Shown here in pieces: positions 1-8,739 of a DNA stretch of 64,000 nucleotides. Positions within the stretch are counted from its first letter, which is position 1; each line of letters opens with the position of its first letter. The stretch is from Halobaculum roseum (GTDB lineage Archaea; Halobacteriota; Halobacteria; Halobacteriales; Haloferacaceae). Both the position numbers and the translations under genes were made by a program. Location: positions 248,001-312,000 of the forward strand of contig NZ_CP082286.1 of NCBI RefSeq assembly GCF_019880245.1. The letters run 5' to 3'. The notes under the pieces were generated by a model. It ran no database searches, was not told where the DNA came from, and worked only from the letters and a program-made list of their open reading frames with translations.

Positions 1-42
1 ATCATGCAGATCAAGGAGCGGGGCGGACTGAGACGGGAGTAG
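1..42 (+). CDS. C-terminal end of an unidentified upstream gene (partial)
   Basis: The first 42 bases stay open in frame 1 and end at a TAG, encoding 13 residues ending LRRE. The stop is 15 bases before the start of the acetyltransferase at 58, which would fit an operon. Too little protein remains to identify a family, and a chance open frame cannot be excluded. Confidence 0.3.
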   Translation: MMQIKERGGLRRE

Positions 43-57
43 TCGCAGGGTGGACGT

Positions 58-558
58 ATGACGGGTCTCACCGTACGACCGGCGGAAGGGTCGGACGCGG
101 CCGCGCTCGTTCGGGTGTATCACAGCGCGTACCGAGAGAACCGGGAACTCGGGTTCCCCATGAAAGCGGAGTCGGTGGCCGAGGCGGAAGTGCGCGAGTG
201 GATCCGCGACCACACGGTCCTCGTCGCCGAGGACGGAGACACGGTCGGGTGCGAGGCCGACCATGTCGACGAAGTGATCGCCGGGGTCAGGCTCGAAGCG
301 ACCGGGGAGGACCGCGTGAAGCTCAGTCGCCTCGGCGTCCACGAGGGGTGGAAGGGCCAGGGAGTCGGCGGACAACTGCTCGATCGTGCCGAGGACCGGA
401 TCCGAGAGCACGGCTACGGGACGGTCTGGTTGACGACGCCCCCCGAGCATCCGTTCCTCCCGGACTTCTACCGGGATCGCGGCTACGAGAAGACCGGAGA
501 TCACCCGCTGGATTTCAGGGAGTACGACGAGATCGTCCTCGAAAAACGGCTCGACTAG
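58..558 (+). CDS. GNAT-family N-acetyltransferase
   Basis: A 166-residue protein with the GNAT fold, predicted to transfer an acetyl group from acetyl-CoA to an amine substrate that cannot be named. Seen: an N-terminal strand starting LTVRPAEGSDAAALVRVYH, the central acetyl-CoA loop GWKGQGVGGQLLDRAE (Q/RxxGxG/A type, about residues 99-114) and a C-terminal FYRDRGYEKTGDHP segment typical of motif B. The ATG follows the upstream partial frame by 15 bases and has a purine-rich ggtgg about 6 bases before it, so it is probably translated from an internal ribosome-binding site in an operon. Confidence 0.85.
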   Translation: MTGLTVRPAEGSDAAALVRVYHSAYRENRELGFPMKAESVAEAEVREWIRDHTVLVAEDGDTVGCEADHVDEVIAGVRLEATGEDRVKLSRLGVHEGWKGQGVGGQLLDRAEDRIREHGYGTVWLTTPPEHPFLPDFYRDRGYEKTGDHPLDFREYDEIVLEKRLD

Positions 559-678
559 CGTCGCGGAGGCGGTGCCGCCGGGAGCGCGGAAACGGTACGG
601 AGTCACCGGCGCACCCGCCGCGATCGAGGGACGTCAGGCACGAACGGACCGAGCGAGGAGGATCCCCCTAAAAGAGGT

Positions 679-2940
679 TCATTGGAACGTCCGACCCATC
701 TCCGCCTCCTGCTTGTCGCGGGCCTCGCGGTTCCGGAACCGCTGTTCGATCTCCTCGTAGCGTTCCTTCGTCTCCTCGGTGACGGAGGGGTGGACCTCCT
801 CCAGCGCCTGCTCGAAGTGCTCCATCGTGACGCGGACGTTGCCGACGGAGTCGTCCACCTCCTCGGGCGACACGGAGTTGATGAACTCCCGCGAGGCGTT
901 CATCGACGCCTCGCGACAGACGGCTTCGATGTCGGCGCCGACGTATCCGTCGGTCTTGCGCGCGAGCGTGTCGAGGTCGACGTCGTCGGCCAGCGGCTTG
1001 TGTTCGGTGTGGACCCCGAAGATCTTCCGGCGCCCCTCCTCGTCGGGGACGGGCACGTGGACGTGGCGGTCCAGGCGACCCGGACGCAGCAGGGCGTTGT
1101 CGATGAGGTCCGGCCGGTTCGTCGTCGCGATGACGACCACGTCCTCGAGCGTTTCGAGGCCGTCGAGCTCGGTCAGCAGCTGGGAGACGACGCGCTCGGA
1201 GACGCCGGAGTCGCCGGTGTTGCGGCCGCGCTCGGTCGCGATCGCGTCGATCTCGTCGAAGAAGATGACGGTCGGCGCGTTCTCGCGGGCCTTGCTGAAG
1301 ATCTCGCGGACGCCCTTCTCGGACTCGCCGACGAACTTGTTGAGCAGTTCGGGCCCCTTCACGGAGATGAAGTTGGACTCGGATTCGTTGGCGACGGCCT
1401 TCGCGAGCAGCGTCTTCCCGGTGCCCGGCGGGCCGTACATGAGCACGCCCTTCGCGGACTCCATGTCCATGGCCTCGAACACCTCCGGGTAATCGAGGGG
1501 CCACTGGATCGTCTCGCGGAGGCGTTCTTTCGTGTCCTCCAGGCCGCCCACGTCGTTCCACGTCACGTCGGGGACCTCGACGAACACCTCCCGCAGCGCG
1601 GAGGGCTCGATCCCCTTGAGCGCCTCCTTCATGTCGGCGCCGGTGACCTGGATCGACTCCAACACCTCGGCGTCTATCTCGTCCTCCTCCAGATCGAGCT
1701 GCGGGCGGATCCGCCGCAGCGCGTTCATCCCGGCCTCCTTCGCCAGGCTCTCGAGATCGGCGCCGACGAAGCCGTGGGTCGTCTCGGCGTACTCCTCGAT
1801 GTCGACGTCGTCCGACAACGGCATGTTCCGCGTGTGGACCTGCAGGATCTCGCGGCGTCCGTCGCGGTCCGGGACACCGACCTCGATCTCGCGGTCGAAG
1901 CGGCCGCCGCGCCGGAGCGCGGGGTCGATGGCGTCGACGCGGTTGGTGGCGCCGATGACCACGACCTCGCCGCGCTCCTCGAGCCCGTCCATCAGCGACA
2001 GCAGCTGGGCCACGACGCGGCGTTCCACGTCGCCGCCGGCCTCCTCGCGCTTGGGCGCGATGGAGTCCAGCTCGTCCATGAAGATGATCGCGGGAGCGTT
2101 CTCGGCGGCCTCCTCGAACACCTCGCGGAGCTGCTCCTCGGACTCCCCGTAGTACTTCGACATGATCTCGGGGCCCGAGAGCGTCTGGAAGTCGGCGTCG
2201 ATCTCGTTGGCGACGGCCTTCGCGATGAGCGTCTTCCCGGTGCCCGGCGGGCCGTGGAGGAGCACGCCCTTCGGGGGCTCGATGCCGAGGCGCTTGAACA
2301 GCTCCGGGTGGCGCATCGGCAGCTCGATCATCTCGCGGACCTGTTCGAGCTCGTCGTCGAGCCCGCCGATGTCCTCGTAGGTCACGTCCGGTGTCTCGGC
2401 GCCGCCGCCGGCCGCGCCCTCTGCGATCTGCTCGGCCGGCTTCTCGGAGATATCCACGTCCGTGGAGTCGGTGATGACGACGGTTCCGGAGGGGTTCGTC
2501 GAGGCGATCTTGAGCGGAACCGCCTGCGAGCCGCCGCCCATCAGCCCCAGCCCGAGCGGGAACCGGATCGTCTGCCCCTGGGTGACCGGCTGTCCGGAGA
2601 GCTTGTCGCGGATCATCGAGCCGATATTGCCGCGGACACCGAACTGCTGGGGCAGCGCGATCGTGATCCGCTCAGCGGGCTCGACCTCGGCCGGCTCGAC
2701 GGTCACGCGGTCGTCGATCCCGACGCCCGCCTCCTGCCGGAGCTGGCCGTCGATCCGGACGATACCCGTGTTGTCGTCCTCCGGGTACCCCGGCCACACG
2801 CGGGCGATACCGGTCGAGTCTCCCTCGATGCGGATGTAATCGCCGCCCGAGAGGCCGAGCTCGTCGGCGGCGACCCGGTCGATCGCGGCGAGGCGACGCC
2901 CCGCGTCCTTCTGTTTCAGGGGTTTGACCGTGAGCTTCAT
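679..2940 (-). CDS. cdc48: CDC48/VCP-type AAA+ ATPase
   Basis: 753-residue archaeal CDC48, a hexameric unfoldase that feeds substrates to the proteasome. Domain order: double-psi beta-barrel/CDC48 N-domain (about 1-180), D1 AAA domain with Walker [14 protein letters not shown] near residue 230 and Walker B FMDELDS, D2 AAA domain with a second GPPGTGKT near residue 505 and FFDEIDA. Both ATPase sites look intact, each with an SRH-type arginine finger region. The ATG overlaps the stop of the small Hsp20-like gene by 4 bases (ATGA), so the two are cotranscribed. Length is usual for the family and no intein is present. Several haloarchaea carry more than one CDC48 paralogue, so the paralogue number is not assigned. 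Confidence 0.97.
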   Translation of the reverse strand: MKLTVKPLKQKDAGRRLAAIDRVAADELGLSGGDYIRIEGDSTGIARVWPGYPEDDNTGIVRIDGQLRQEAGVGIDDRVTVEPAEVEPAERITIALPQQFGVRGNIGSMIRDKLSGQPVTQGQTIRFPLGLGLMGGGSQAVPLKIASTNPSGTVVITDSTDVDISEKPAEQIAEGAAGGGAETPDVTYEDIGGLDDELEQVREMIELPMRHPELFKRLGIEPPKGVLLHGPPGTGKTLIAKAVANEIDADFQTLSGPEIMSKYYGESEEQLREVFEEAAENAPAIIFMDELDSIAPKREEAGGDVERRVVAQLLSLMDGLEERGEVVVIGATNRVDAIDPALRRGGRFDREIEVGVPDRDGRREILQVHTRNMPLSDDVDIEEYAETTHGFVGADLESLAKEAGMNALRRIRPQLDLEEDEIDAEVLESIQVTGADMKEALKGIEPSALREVFVEVPDVTWNDVGGLEDTKERLRETIQWPLDYPEVFEAMDMESAKGVLMYGPPGTGKTLLAKAVANESESNFISVKGPELLNKFVGESEKGVREIFSKARENAPTVIFFDEIDAIATERGRNTGDSGVSERVVSQLLTELDGLETLEDVVVIATTNRPDLIDNALLRPGRLDRHVHVPVPDEEGRRKIFGVHTEHKPLADDVDLDTLARKTDGYVGADIEAVCREASMNASREFINSVSPEEVDDSVGNVRVTMEHFEQALEEVHPSVTEETKERYEEIEQRFRNREARDKQEAEMGRTFQ

Positions 2941-3191
2941 GCGTTGATCCCGATCGTGAGTACGCCGTTCTCGATGTCAACACTTGCGGCCGGGCCGGGG
3001 AGATCGAACTCGAACTCCTCGTCCTCGTGGCCGTCATCACCGGCGATCACGACGATCGCGGTCCCGTCGACCGTGTCGACCGTCACGTCCTCGTCGGCGG
3101 CGTTCAGGTCCGCAGCGATGACCGTCCCGTCGTCGTAGTCGTACCGGCGGAGGAACCGTTCGCGCCGGTCGACGGAGGTGCGTTGATTCAT
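2937..3191 (-). CDS. small Hsp20-like protein preceding cdc48 (haloarchaeal conserved family)
   Basis: 84-residue acidic protein starting [20 protein letters not shown]. The C-terminal half alternates charged and hydrophobic strands and ends GVLTIGINA, the layout of an alpha-crystallin/Hsp20-like beta-sandwich whose last strand usually reads GVLTIxxP. It lies directly upstream of cdc48 and overlaps it by 4 bases, which suggests an accessory or substrate-binding role for the unfoldase (inference). The start at 3191 is preferred over an upstream ATG at 3239 because a TATA element sits about 34 bases before it. I believe the family carries a DUF number (DUF7127) but could not check. Confidence 0.85.
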   Translation of the reverse strand: MNQRTSVDRRERFLRRYDYDDGTVIAADLNAADEDVTVDTVDGTAIVVIAGDDGHEDEEFEFDLPGPAASVDIENGVLTIGINA

Positions 3192-3220
3192 TTGTCCTAA
3201 CAACAAGTAACACACTCGAA

Positions 3221-3230
3221 TATATAAATC
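3221..3230 (-). promoter_or_regulatory. TATA element of the Hsp20-like/cdc48 operon
   Basis: Read on the minus strand the block is gatttatata, centred about 34 bases upstream of the ATG at 3191, with few other A+T-rich stretches around. It predicts a transcript with a leader of only a few bases. The upstream ATG at 3239 would lie above the TATA box and is therefore unlikely to be used. Confidence 0.75.
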
Positions 3231-3359
3231 TTTCTCCAATGAATCGCAGTAGGGCGTAGCGTATCCTAGTTTACGGTCGATTTGCAGTTCGAGATACAGC
3301 CGTCGTCGTCACCGCGCTCCCCCGGCCGATTTATGCCCCCACCCGCGCGAGACACCTAC

Positions 3360-4130
3360 ATGAACACGGTGACCCATCACGGCCGGGAGACGGCGTATCG
3401 GACCCGCGGCGGGGCGGCGGAGGGGCCGGGGCTGGTGTGCGTGCACGGTAGCGGAGGAACGAACGACGTGTGGACGGGACAGTCGCGGCTCGCGGATCGG
3501 ACGCCGGTGACGGCGATGGACCTCAGCGGACACGGCGACAGCGACGATGTCAACGCCGAGCCCGGACCGGAAGCGCTCGAGGCGTACGCCGACGACGTGG
3601 TCGCGGTCGCGGACGCCACGGACTCCTCGGTGCTCGTGGGGAACTCCCTCGGCGGCGCGATCGCGATGTGGGTCGCGCTCGAACGCGACCTCGCGCTCGA
3701 CGGACTCGTTCTGACGGGGACGGGAGCGAAGCTGGCCGTGCTCGACGACCTGCTCGTGTGGCTGCGCGACGACTTCGACCGCGCCGTCGAGTTCCTTCAC
3801 GAGCCCGACCGCCTGTTCCACGACGCCGACGAGGACGCGCTCGACCGCTCCCGTGCGGCCATGCGCGACGCGGGCCGCGCGGTCGTCGAGCGCGACTTCC
3901 GCACCTGCCACGAGTTCGACGTGCGCGACCGACTCGGCGAGATCGACGTTCCCGCCCTCGCGGTCGTCGGCGAACACGACGGGCTCACGCCGCCGCGCTA
4001 CCACGAGTACCTCGCCGAAGAGATCCCCGAGTGTGAGCTCGCGGTGCTCGACGACGCCGCCCACCTGGCGATGATCGAGCGACCGGACGCGTTCAACGAC
4101 GCCGTCGCGACGTTCATCGACGGGTTGTAG
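3360..4130 (+). CDS. alpha/beta hydrolase
   Basis: 256-residue single-domain alpha/beta hydrolase. Seen: oxyanion-loop HGSGG near residue 26, nucleophile elbow GNSLGG (Ser near residue 94), acid loop VVGEHDGLTPP and catalytic His in DDAAHLAMIERPDAF near the C terminus, so the Ser-Asp-His triad is complete. Substrate is unknown; the closest functional types are esterases and C-C hydrolases. The ATG at 3360 is chosen over the longer frame from 3282 because gatttatg at 3325-3332 is correctly placed as its TATA box and homologues begin with the short beta-strand. No operon partners. Confidence 0.88.
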   Translation: MNTVTHHGRETAYRTRGGAAEGPGLVCVHGSGGTNDVWTGQSRLADRTPVTAMDLSGHGDSDDVNAEPGPEALEAYADDVVAVADATDSSVLVGNSLGGAIAMWVALERDLALDGLVLTGTGAKLAVLDDLLVWLRDDFDRAVEFLHEPDRLFHDADEDALDRSRAAMRDAGRAVVERDFRTCHEFDVRDRLGEIDVPALAVVGEHDGLTPPRYHEYLAEEIPECELAVLDDAAHLAMIERPDAFNDAVATFIDGL

Positions 4131-4173
4131 CGACCCCGCACGCGGCCGGGTCGATCGGCCGACCCGCGACCGG

Positions 4174-4188
4174 CGAACGTTCAAATAC
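4174..4188 (+). promoter_or_regulatory. promoter-like motif of candidate small RNA copy A
   Basis: The 15-base block cgaacgttcaaatac occurs here on the plus strand and, identically, at 28264-28278 on the minus strand. It joins a palindrome (gaacgttc) to an A+T-rich TATA-like part. Both flanking protein genes converge on this gap (stops at 4130 and 4309), so the element cannot serve either of them and should drive its own transcript, starting near 4210. Confidence 0.55.
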
Positions 4189-4209
4189 GATACCGGCTCC
4201 AACGGTCCC

Positions 4210-4289
4210 GTGCCGAACTGAGCCGCTCGGGTCGTTCAGCGGATGTGCGACTCACCGGCCCGAGCGCGACACGAGTCGCCTGTCAGCCC
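4210..4289 (+). ncRNA. candidate small structured RNA, copy A of a two-copy family
   Basis: Gap between convergent genes. About 25 bases after the shared promoter motif the sequence contains gcggatgtgcgac (4239-4251) and gtcgcctgtcagccc (4275-4289). A second copy on the minus strand at 28161-28242 has gcgggtgtgcgac and the identical gtcgcctgtcagccc at nearly the same distances from the motif (65 and 101 bases here, 64 and 103 there). Here GCGACTC (4247-4253) pairs with GAGTCGC (4273-4279); in copy B the equivalent arms are GCGACGCC and GGCGTCGC, with one compensatory U-A to G-C change. No open frame or known RNA family was recognised; ends are estimates. Confidence 0.5.
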
Positions 4290-4308
4290 GAGCCACTCCG
4301 ATGGGCCG

Positions 4309-5121
4309 TCAGTACACGTCGTCGACGTCGTCCTCGACGTGGCTGTGTTCGTCCGCCGGGAACTCCCCGCGCTCGACCTCGCGCTTGTACGCCTCGACGG
4401 CCGAGGCCATCTCCCCCCGGAGGTCTGCGTACTGCTTGGAGAACGGCGGCGACCACTCGTCGAGGCCGAGCACGTCGGTGATCACGAGCACCTGCCCGTT
4501 CGTGTCCGGTCCCGCCCCGATCCCGATCGTCGGGATGTCGAGCGCCTCCGTCACCTGGGCCGCGAGGTTCGCGGGGACGTGTTCGAGCACGAGCGAGAAC
4601 GCGCCGGCCTCCTCGTGCTCGCGCGCCAGCTCCAGCAGCTCCTCGGCCGCGTCCGGGTCGGTGCCCTGCCGTTGGTAGCCGCCGAGCTGGTTCACGTGTT
4701 GGGGCGTTAGCCCGAGGTGCGCCATCACCGGGATCCCGAGCTGTGCGAGCCTGCGGGTCAACTCGACCGTGTGCGGCCCGGACTCGATCTTCACGGCGTC
4801 CGCGTCGGCCTCCTTCAGCATTCGACCGGCGTTCTCGATGCTCTCGGCGTCGTCGACTCCGAAGGAGAGGAACGGCATGTCGGCGACGACGAGCGCGTCC
4901 TCCGTGGCGCGAGCGACGGCTCCGGTCCGGCTTTGCACCTCCTCGAGCGTGACGGGGAGCGTCGAGTCGTGACCGAGCACCGCGTTGCCCATCGAATCCC
5001 CGACGAGGATCACGTCGATCCCGGCGTCGTCGATGACCGCCGCGGTCGGCGCGTCGTACGCCGTCAGCATCGTGATGGGCTCGTCGCCCGCCCGATCTCG
5101 GAGCTCGCGCGTGGTTACCAT
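4309..5121 (-). CDS. panB: 3-methyl-2-oxobutanoate hydroxymethyltransferase (ketopantoate hydroxymethyltransferase)
   Basis: 270-residue TIM-barrel enzyme that adds a hydroxymethyl group from methylene-tetrahydrofolate (or the archaeal pterin carrier) to 2-oxoisovalerate, the first step of pantoate and CoA synthesis. Seen: PITMLTAYDAPTA near the N terminus, the Mg-binding VGDSMGN motif (about residue 42), DMPFLSFG, AVKIESG and MAHLGLTPQ. The ATG at 5121 matches the family N terminus (MVTTREL...), and ggattaatcgg at about 5145-5155 fits as its TATA region; the longer frame to 5214 is not supported. It is monocistronic and converges with the alpha/beta hydrolase. The folate-type carrier links it loosely to folD/glyA at 50.5-52.8 kb. 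Confidence 0.95.
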   Translation of the reverse strand: MVTTRELRDRAGDEPITMLTAYDAPTAAVIDDAGIDVILVGDSMGNAVLGHDSTLPVTLEEVQSRTGAVARATEDALVVADMPFLSFGVDDAESIENAGRMLKEADADAVKIESGPHTVELTRRLAQLGIPVMAHLGLTPQHVNQLGGYQRQGTDPDAAEELLELAREHEEAGAFSLVLEHVPANLAAQVTEALDIPTIGIGAGPDTNGQVLVITDVLGLDEWSPPFSKQYADLRGEMASAVEAYKREVERGEFPADEHSHVEDDVDDVY

Positions 5122-5257
5122 GCCCGGGGTATCGACCGCCGACCGGATTAATCGGTGCGATCCCGGCGACCGCCGACGTCCGCGGGCGTCGGTCGGCACC
5201 CCTCGGGTCGCCACGACGGATCGACACGGCTTACCCGGTCGCCTCGAACCTCGGACC

Positions 5258-5494
5258 GTGCCCGAGCGCGTCGAGTCGACCGATCCGGATGGTGTCGATT
5301 ACGGGTGGGTGATGCAGATGACGTTCGTCGTCACGGTGACCGCCGGCGCCGTGCTCGTCGCGGCGCTGTCGGCGTTCGTGACGCTCCCCACCTGGGGTGC
5401 GCGCGCGAGCTTCGCGATCCGAGTCGGCGCCGTGATCTGGATCGTGACCGCGCTGGCCGCCTACTACTACGAGAGGAACGTCCGGGCCGAGTGA
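5258..5494 (+). CDS. small two-helix membrane protein, haloarchaeal conserved
   Basis: 78 residues from a GTG start: PERVESTDPDGVDYGWVMQ followed by a hydrophobic helix (about 20-42), a short TWGARASFAIR linker and a second helix (about 53-71), ending YYYERNVRAE. The DPDGVDYGWVMQ segment is strongly conserved in small haloarchaeal membrane proteins as I remember them (DUF5822, not checked). The longer frame from 4985 runs through the panB promoter region and lacks protein-like composition, so the GTG at 5258 is chosen. Function unknown. Confidence 0.7.
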   Translation: MPERVESTDPDGVDYGWVMQMTFVVTVTAGAVLVAALSAFVTLPTWGARASFAIRVGAVIWIVTALAAYYYERNVRAE

Positions 5495-5518
5495 GCGGCG
5501 GCGCTCCCTCCGGCGACG

Positions 5519-6046
5519 TTACACCCACCGGAAGTCGACGCCCGCGCGCCGCGCGGTCACGGCGTCACGTTCGGAGTCGCCGACGAACAGCGCCCCCTCG
5601 GTATCCGCGCCCAGATCCCGAAGCGTCGCGACCAGCGGCTCGGGGTCCGGCTTGTACGTCGCCAGCGAGTCGCGGCCGACGACCGCCCCGACGTGGGGGG
5701 TCAGGTCGTGGCGGTCCAGCGCCGTCCGACACGCGGCCTCGCAGTTGAGCGAGCACACCCCCGTAGGGACCGACAGCGGGAGGTGATCCGCGTGCGGGAA
5801 CCGCGTCGACGCCGCGGCGCCGCGCGTCTCGTGGTCCGCGAGCACCGCCTCAAGCTCCGGGCGGAGTCCGGCGTCGTCCGCCCGTTCCAACAGCCCCCAC
5901 AGGTCCGCGCCGGCGGCGTCGTGGCCGTTGCGCTCGAACAGGCCGATCGCGTCGGTCGCGGCCGCGTCCCAGTCGACCGCCAGATCGACCAGCGTGCCGT
6001 CGAGATCGAACACGACGGCCTCGTAGTTCGCGTACGCACCGGTCAC
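5519..6046 (-). CDS. HAD-superfamily phosphatase, phosphoglycolate phosphatase-like
   Basis: 175-residue HAD hydrolase with all core motifs: motif I VVFDLDGTLVD with the nucleophilic Asp, motif II around VPTGVCSLN (a Thr/Ser position), motif III Lys in YKPDPEPL and motif IV VGDSERD. A small alpha-helical cap is present. Predicted to dephosphorylate a small phospho-metabolite; specificity not readable. It follows the acyl-CoA dehydrogenase by 4 bases on the same strand and is probably cotranscribed, although no metabolic link is evident. Confidence 0.87.
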   Translation of the reverse strand: MTGAYANYEAVVFDLDGTLVDLAVDWDAAATDAIGLFERNGHDAAGADLWGLLERADDAGLRPELEAVLADHETRGAAASTRFPHADHLPLSVPTGVCSLNCEAACRTALDRHDLTPHVGAVVGRDSLATYKPDPEPLVATLRDLGADTEGALFVGDSERDAVTARRAGVDFRWV

Positions 6047-6050
6047 GGGA

Positions 6051-7214
6051 CTACAACAGCTCCCGGGCGATGATCGTCTTCTGTATCTCCGTCGTCCCCT
6101 CGTAGATCGTCGTGATCTTCGAGTCGCGGTAGAACCGCTCCACGTCGAACTCGCTCATGTAGCCGTAGCCGCCGTGGATCTGAACGGCCTCGTTGGTCAC
6201 GTCGACGGCCGACTCGCTGGCGAAGTACTTCGCCATCGACGCGGCGAGCCGGGGATCCTCGCCCGCGTCGGACTGACGCGCGGCCTCCCGGACGAGCAGC
6301 CGCGACGCCTGCACCTTCGTCGCCATCTCCGCGAACGTGTTTCGCACCGCCTCGATCTCGGCGATCGGGGAGTCGAACTGCTCCCGCTCGTGGGCGTACT
6401 CGCGGGCCTCGTCGAAGGCGGCCTGCGCGAGGCCGACCGCCTGTGCGGCGATCGCGATCCGGCCGCCGGTGAGCGTCTCGAACGCCGCGGACAGGCCCTT
6501 CCCCTCCTCGGTGAGTCGGTACCGCTCGGGAACGCGAACGTCCGAGAACTGCATCCCGACCGTATCGGAAGCGCGCAGACCGAGCTTCTCCTCCCGCTTG
6601 CCGACCTCGACGCCGTCGAAGTCGGCGGGGACGAGGAACTGGGTGATCGAGCCCTCGTCGTCGGCGTCGGTCTTCGCGAAGACGATGTAGACGCCGGCGC
6701 GCTCGCCGTTCGTGATCCACTGTTTCTCGCCGTTCAGAACGTATCCATCCCCGTCCTTGTCGGCGGTTGTGGTCATCTCCGCCGGGTTCGACCCCGCGCC
6801 GGGTTCGGAAAGGCAGAAGGCGCCGACCGGGCGGCCGTCGACCATCTCGGGTAGCCACTCGTCCTTGACGGCCTCCGAGCCGAAGTTCGCGATACAGGAG
6901 GTCGCGAGGCAGTGGACCGACAGGGCGGTCGCGACGGCGAGCTGTCCGTACGCGAGCTCCTCGTTCACGATCGCGTACGTCGAGCGGTCGGCGTCGAAGC
7001 CGCCGTACGGCTCCGGGACCGTCAGCCCCGTGAGATCGAGGTCGGCCAGCTTGTCCCACGCCTCCTCGGGAAACTCCTCCGTCTCGTCGGCCTCCCGGGC
7101 GCCCGGGCGGAGTTCCTCGACGGCGAACTCGCGTACAACCTCGCGGATCGCGCGCTCCTCGTCGTCCAGCATCGACGGGGAATTCGCGTACGCGTCCGCG
7201 TTCGCGTGTGCCAT
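6051..7214 (-). CDS. acyl-CoA dehydrogenase
   Basis: 387-residue FAD enzyme of the acyl-CoA dehydrogenase family, catalysing alpha,beta-desaturation of acyl-CoA and passing electrons to ETF. Seen: N-terminal helical domain, FAD-contact motif FCLSEPGAGSNPAEM and EKQWITNG (middle beta domain), C-terminal helical domain with QIHGGYGYMSEFDVER and the catalytic-Glu segment TIYEGTTEIQK, where the Glu of YEGT occupies the short/medium-chain position. Start at 7214 is supported by gcttaacc at about 7234-7243. Substrate chain length (fatty or branched-chain) cannot be decided. Confidence 0.94.
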   Translation of the reverse strand: MAHANADAYANSPSMLDDEERAIREVVREFAVEELRPGAREADETEEFPEEAWDKLADLDLTGLTVPEPYGGFDADRSTYAIVNEELAYGQLAVATALSVHCLATSCIANFGSEAVKDEWLPEMVDGRPVGAFCLSEPGAGSNPAEMTTTADKDGDGYVLNGEKQWITNGERAGVYIVFAKTDADDEGSITQFLVPADFDGVEVGKREEKLGLRASDTVGMQFSDVRVPERYRLTEEGKGLSAAFETLTGGRIAIAAQAVGLAQAAFDEAREYAHEREQFDSPIAEIEAVRNTFAEMATKVQASRLLVREAARQSDAGEDPRLAASMAKYFASESAVDVTNEAVQIHGGYGYMSEFDVERFYRDSKITTIYEGTTEIQKTIIARELL

Positions 7215-7366
7215 GTCGGTGGCTTCGGCGCGCGGAGGTTAAGCGTGTCTGACTCCTCGGTGGCCGAGGGGCGTGGGCGACCGCGGGGACCCGGGTTCAG
7301 TTATCGACCCCTTGTCGGCGCGAAAGTCGCGCTTACCTTTCCGGGAGGACCGCGAGTTCCGACCCG

Positions 7367-8683
7367 ATGCGTCCCTACACGCGACCGCTGCTCATCGCGA
7401 CGGTGGTGCTCCTCGGGCTCGCGCCCGCCGTCGGCGCGGTCGGCGCCGGACAGCCCGGCCCCGCCGCCGGCGTCGACGCGGCCGACCCCTCCGCACAGGA
7501 ATCGACGGTCACCCTCACGATCGCAGTGCAGACCCCCGAGGGCGATCCGGTCTCCGAGGCGGATCTCACCGCAACGTGGGAGAACGGCTCCGCGACGGCG
7601 ACGACCGCCGGCAACGGGCGCGCCTTCGTCGACGTTCCCGCCGGCTCGACCGTCGAGATCGGCGTCGACCACCCGGAGTACGTCCGGAACGCGCCGTTCG
7701 TCGTCGACTCCGCCGACGAGGAGACCGTCCGGGTCACCGTCCGCGAACGGGGAAGCCTCACCGTCACCGCCGAGGACGATAGGGGAGATGCCGTCGCCGA
7801 TGCGCGCGTCATCGCACGCGTCGACGGCGAGATCGTCGTCAACGGCCGGACGAACGACGACGGGCGCTTCACCACGGGAACGATCGAGCAGCGCGAGTAC
7901 AGCCTCACCGTCGTCAAGGAGGGATACTACCGCGTCGTCCGCGACGTGCAGGTGGGCGACTCCTCCCGCGAGACCGTCGCGCTCGAGCGCGGCTCGGTCA
8001 CCCTCTCGTTCGAGGTGGTCGACGACCGGTTCGACCCGGCCGAACCCGTCCCGGACGCGCAGTTGACGCTCGAGACGGCCGGAACGTTCCGGACGCTCCA
8101 GAACGGGGAGGCGACCGCGCAGGTCCCCGTCAACGCGGATCTCGACCTGGAGGTGACGAAGGAAGGATACGAGACCGTCTCGCGAACGGTTCGGGTCGGT
8201 GAGTCCGCGCGCCCGGTGTCGGTGAACCTCAGTCGGACGCCGACGCTGAACGTCACCGCTGTGAACGATCGGATACTCGTCGGCGAGCGCAACGTCGTCA
8301 CGGTCACCGACGCGTACGGGGACCCCGTCGCGGACGCGCGGGTGCTCGTCGACGGCGAGGCGGTCGGCCGCACCGGCGGCGACGGGACGCTGACGGTCCG
8401 GCTCGACTCGGCCGGAAACCGCACGGTGGTCGCCGAGACGGACGATCTGACTTCGGCGCCGCTGACGATCGCGGCGGTCCGCGAGCGGACGGCGACCGCG
8501 TCGCCGACGGCGACCCCGACCGACACGCCGGCCCCGACGGCGACCGCCACGCCGACCGCGACCACGACGCCGCCGTCCGAATCGTTCGTCAGCTTCCCCG
8601 GCTTCACGTCGCTGTCGGCGGTCCTCGCGCTGCTGGCGCTTGCGGGTGCGGCCGGGCTCGCAGCCAGTAGACGGAACGAGTAG
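7367..8683 (+). CDS. secreted surface protein with carboxypeptidase-regulatory-like repeats and PGF-CTERM tail
   Basis: 438 residues. A signal peptide (about 1-27, hydrophobic LLIATVVLLGLAPAVGAVGA) is followed by about four beta-sandwich repeats of the carboxypeptidase-regulatory type (each with V.TP.G.PV..A.. and G..R/F......G.Y.. patterns; roughly residues 44-115, 122-200, 205-290, 297-370). Then comes a Thr/Pro/Ala linker (about 372-405, likely O-glycosylated) and a C-terminal tripartite signal: PGF, one transmembrane helix, Arg-Arg. That is the PGF-CTERM signal processed by archaeosortase A, which replaces the tail with a lipid anchor. Likely a cell-surface or S-layer-associated protein; ligand unknown. 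Several NXT/S sequons are present. Confidence 0.85.
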   Translation: MRPYTRPLLIATVVLLGLAPAVGAVGAGQPGPAAGVDAADPSAQESTVTLTIAVQTPEGDPVSEADLTATWENGSATATTAGNGRAFVDVPAGSTVEIGVDHPEYVRNAPFVVDSADEETVRVTVRERGSLTVTAEDDRGDAVADARVIARVDGEIVVNGRTNDDGRFTTGTIEQREYSLTVVKEGYYRVVRDVQVGDSSRETVALERGSVTLSFEVVDDRFDPAEPVPDAQLTLETAGTFRTLQNGEATAQVPVNADLDLEVTKEGYETVSRTVRVGESARPVSVNLSRTPTLNVTAVNDRILVGERNVVTVTDAYGDPVADARVLVDGEAVGRTGGDGTLTVRLDSAGNRTVVAETDDLTSAPLTIAAVRERTATASPTATPTDTPAPTATATPTATTTPPSESFVSFPGFTSLSAVLALLALAGAAGLAASRRNE

Positions 8684-8739
8684 CGGCGACGTGAACGGTA
8701 CCGGCGACCCCGGCGACGCCCGGGGTCGAGTCCCGGTGC

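Noticed and set aside
682..3138. 818-residue open frame antisense to cdc48
   Set aside because: A high-G+C shadow of the real CDC48 gene: composition is Arg/Leu/Val/Asp-rich with no motifs, no promoter, and the opposite strand carries complete AAA domains.
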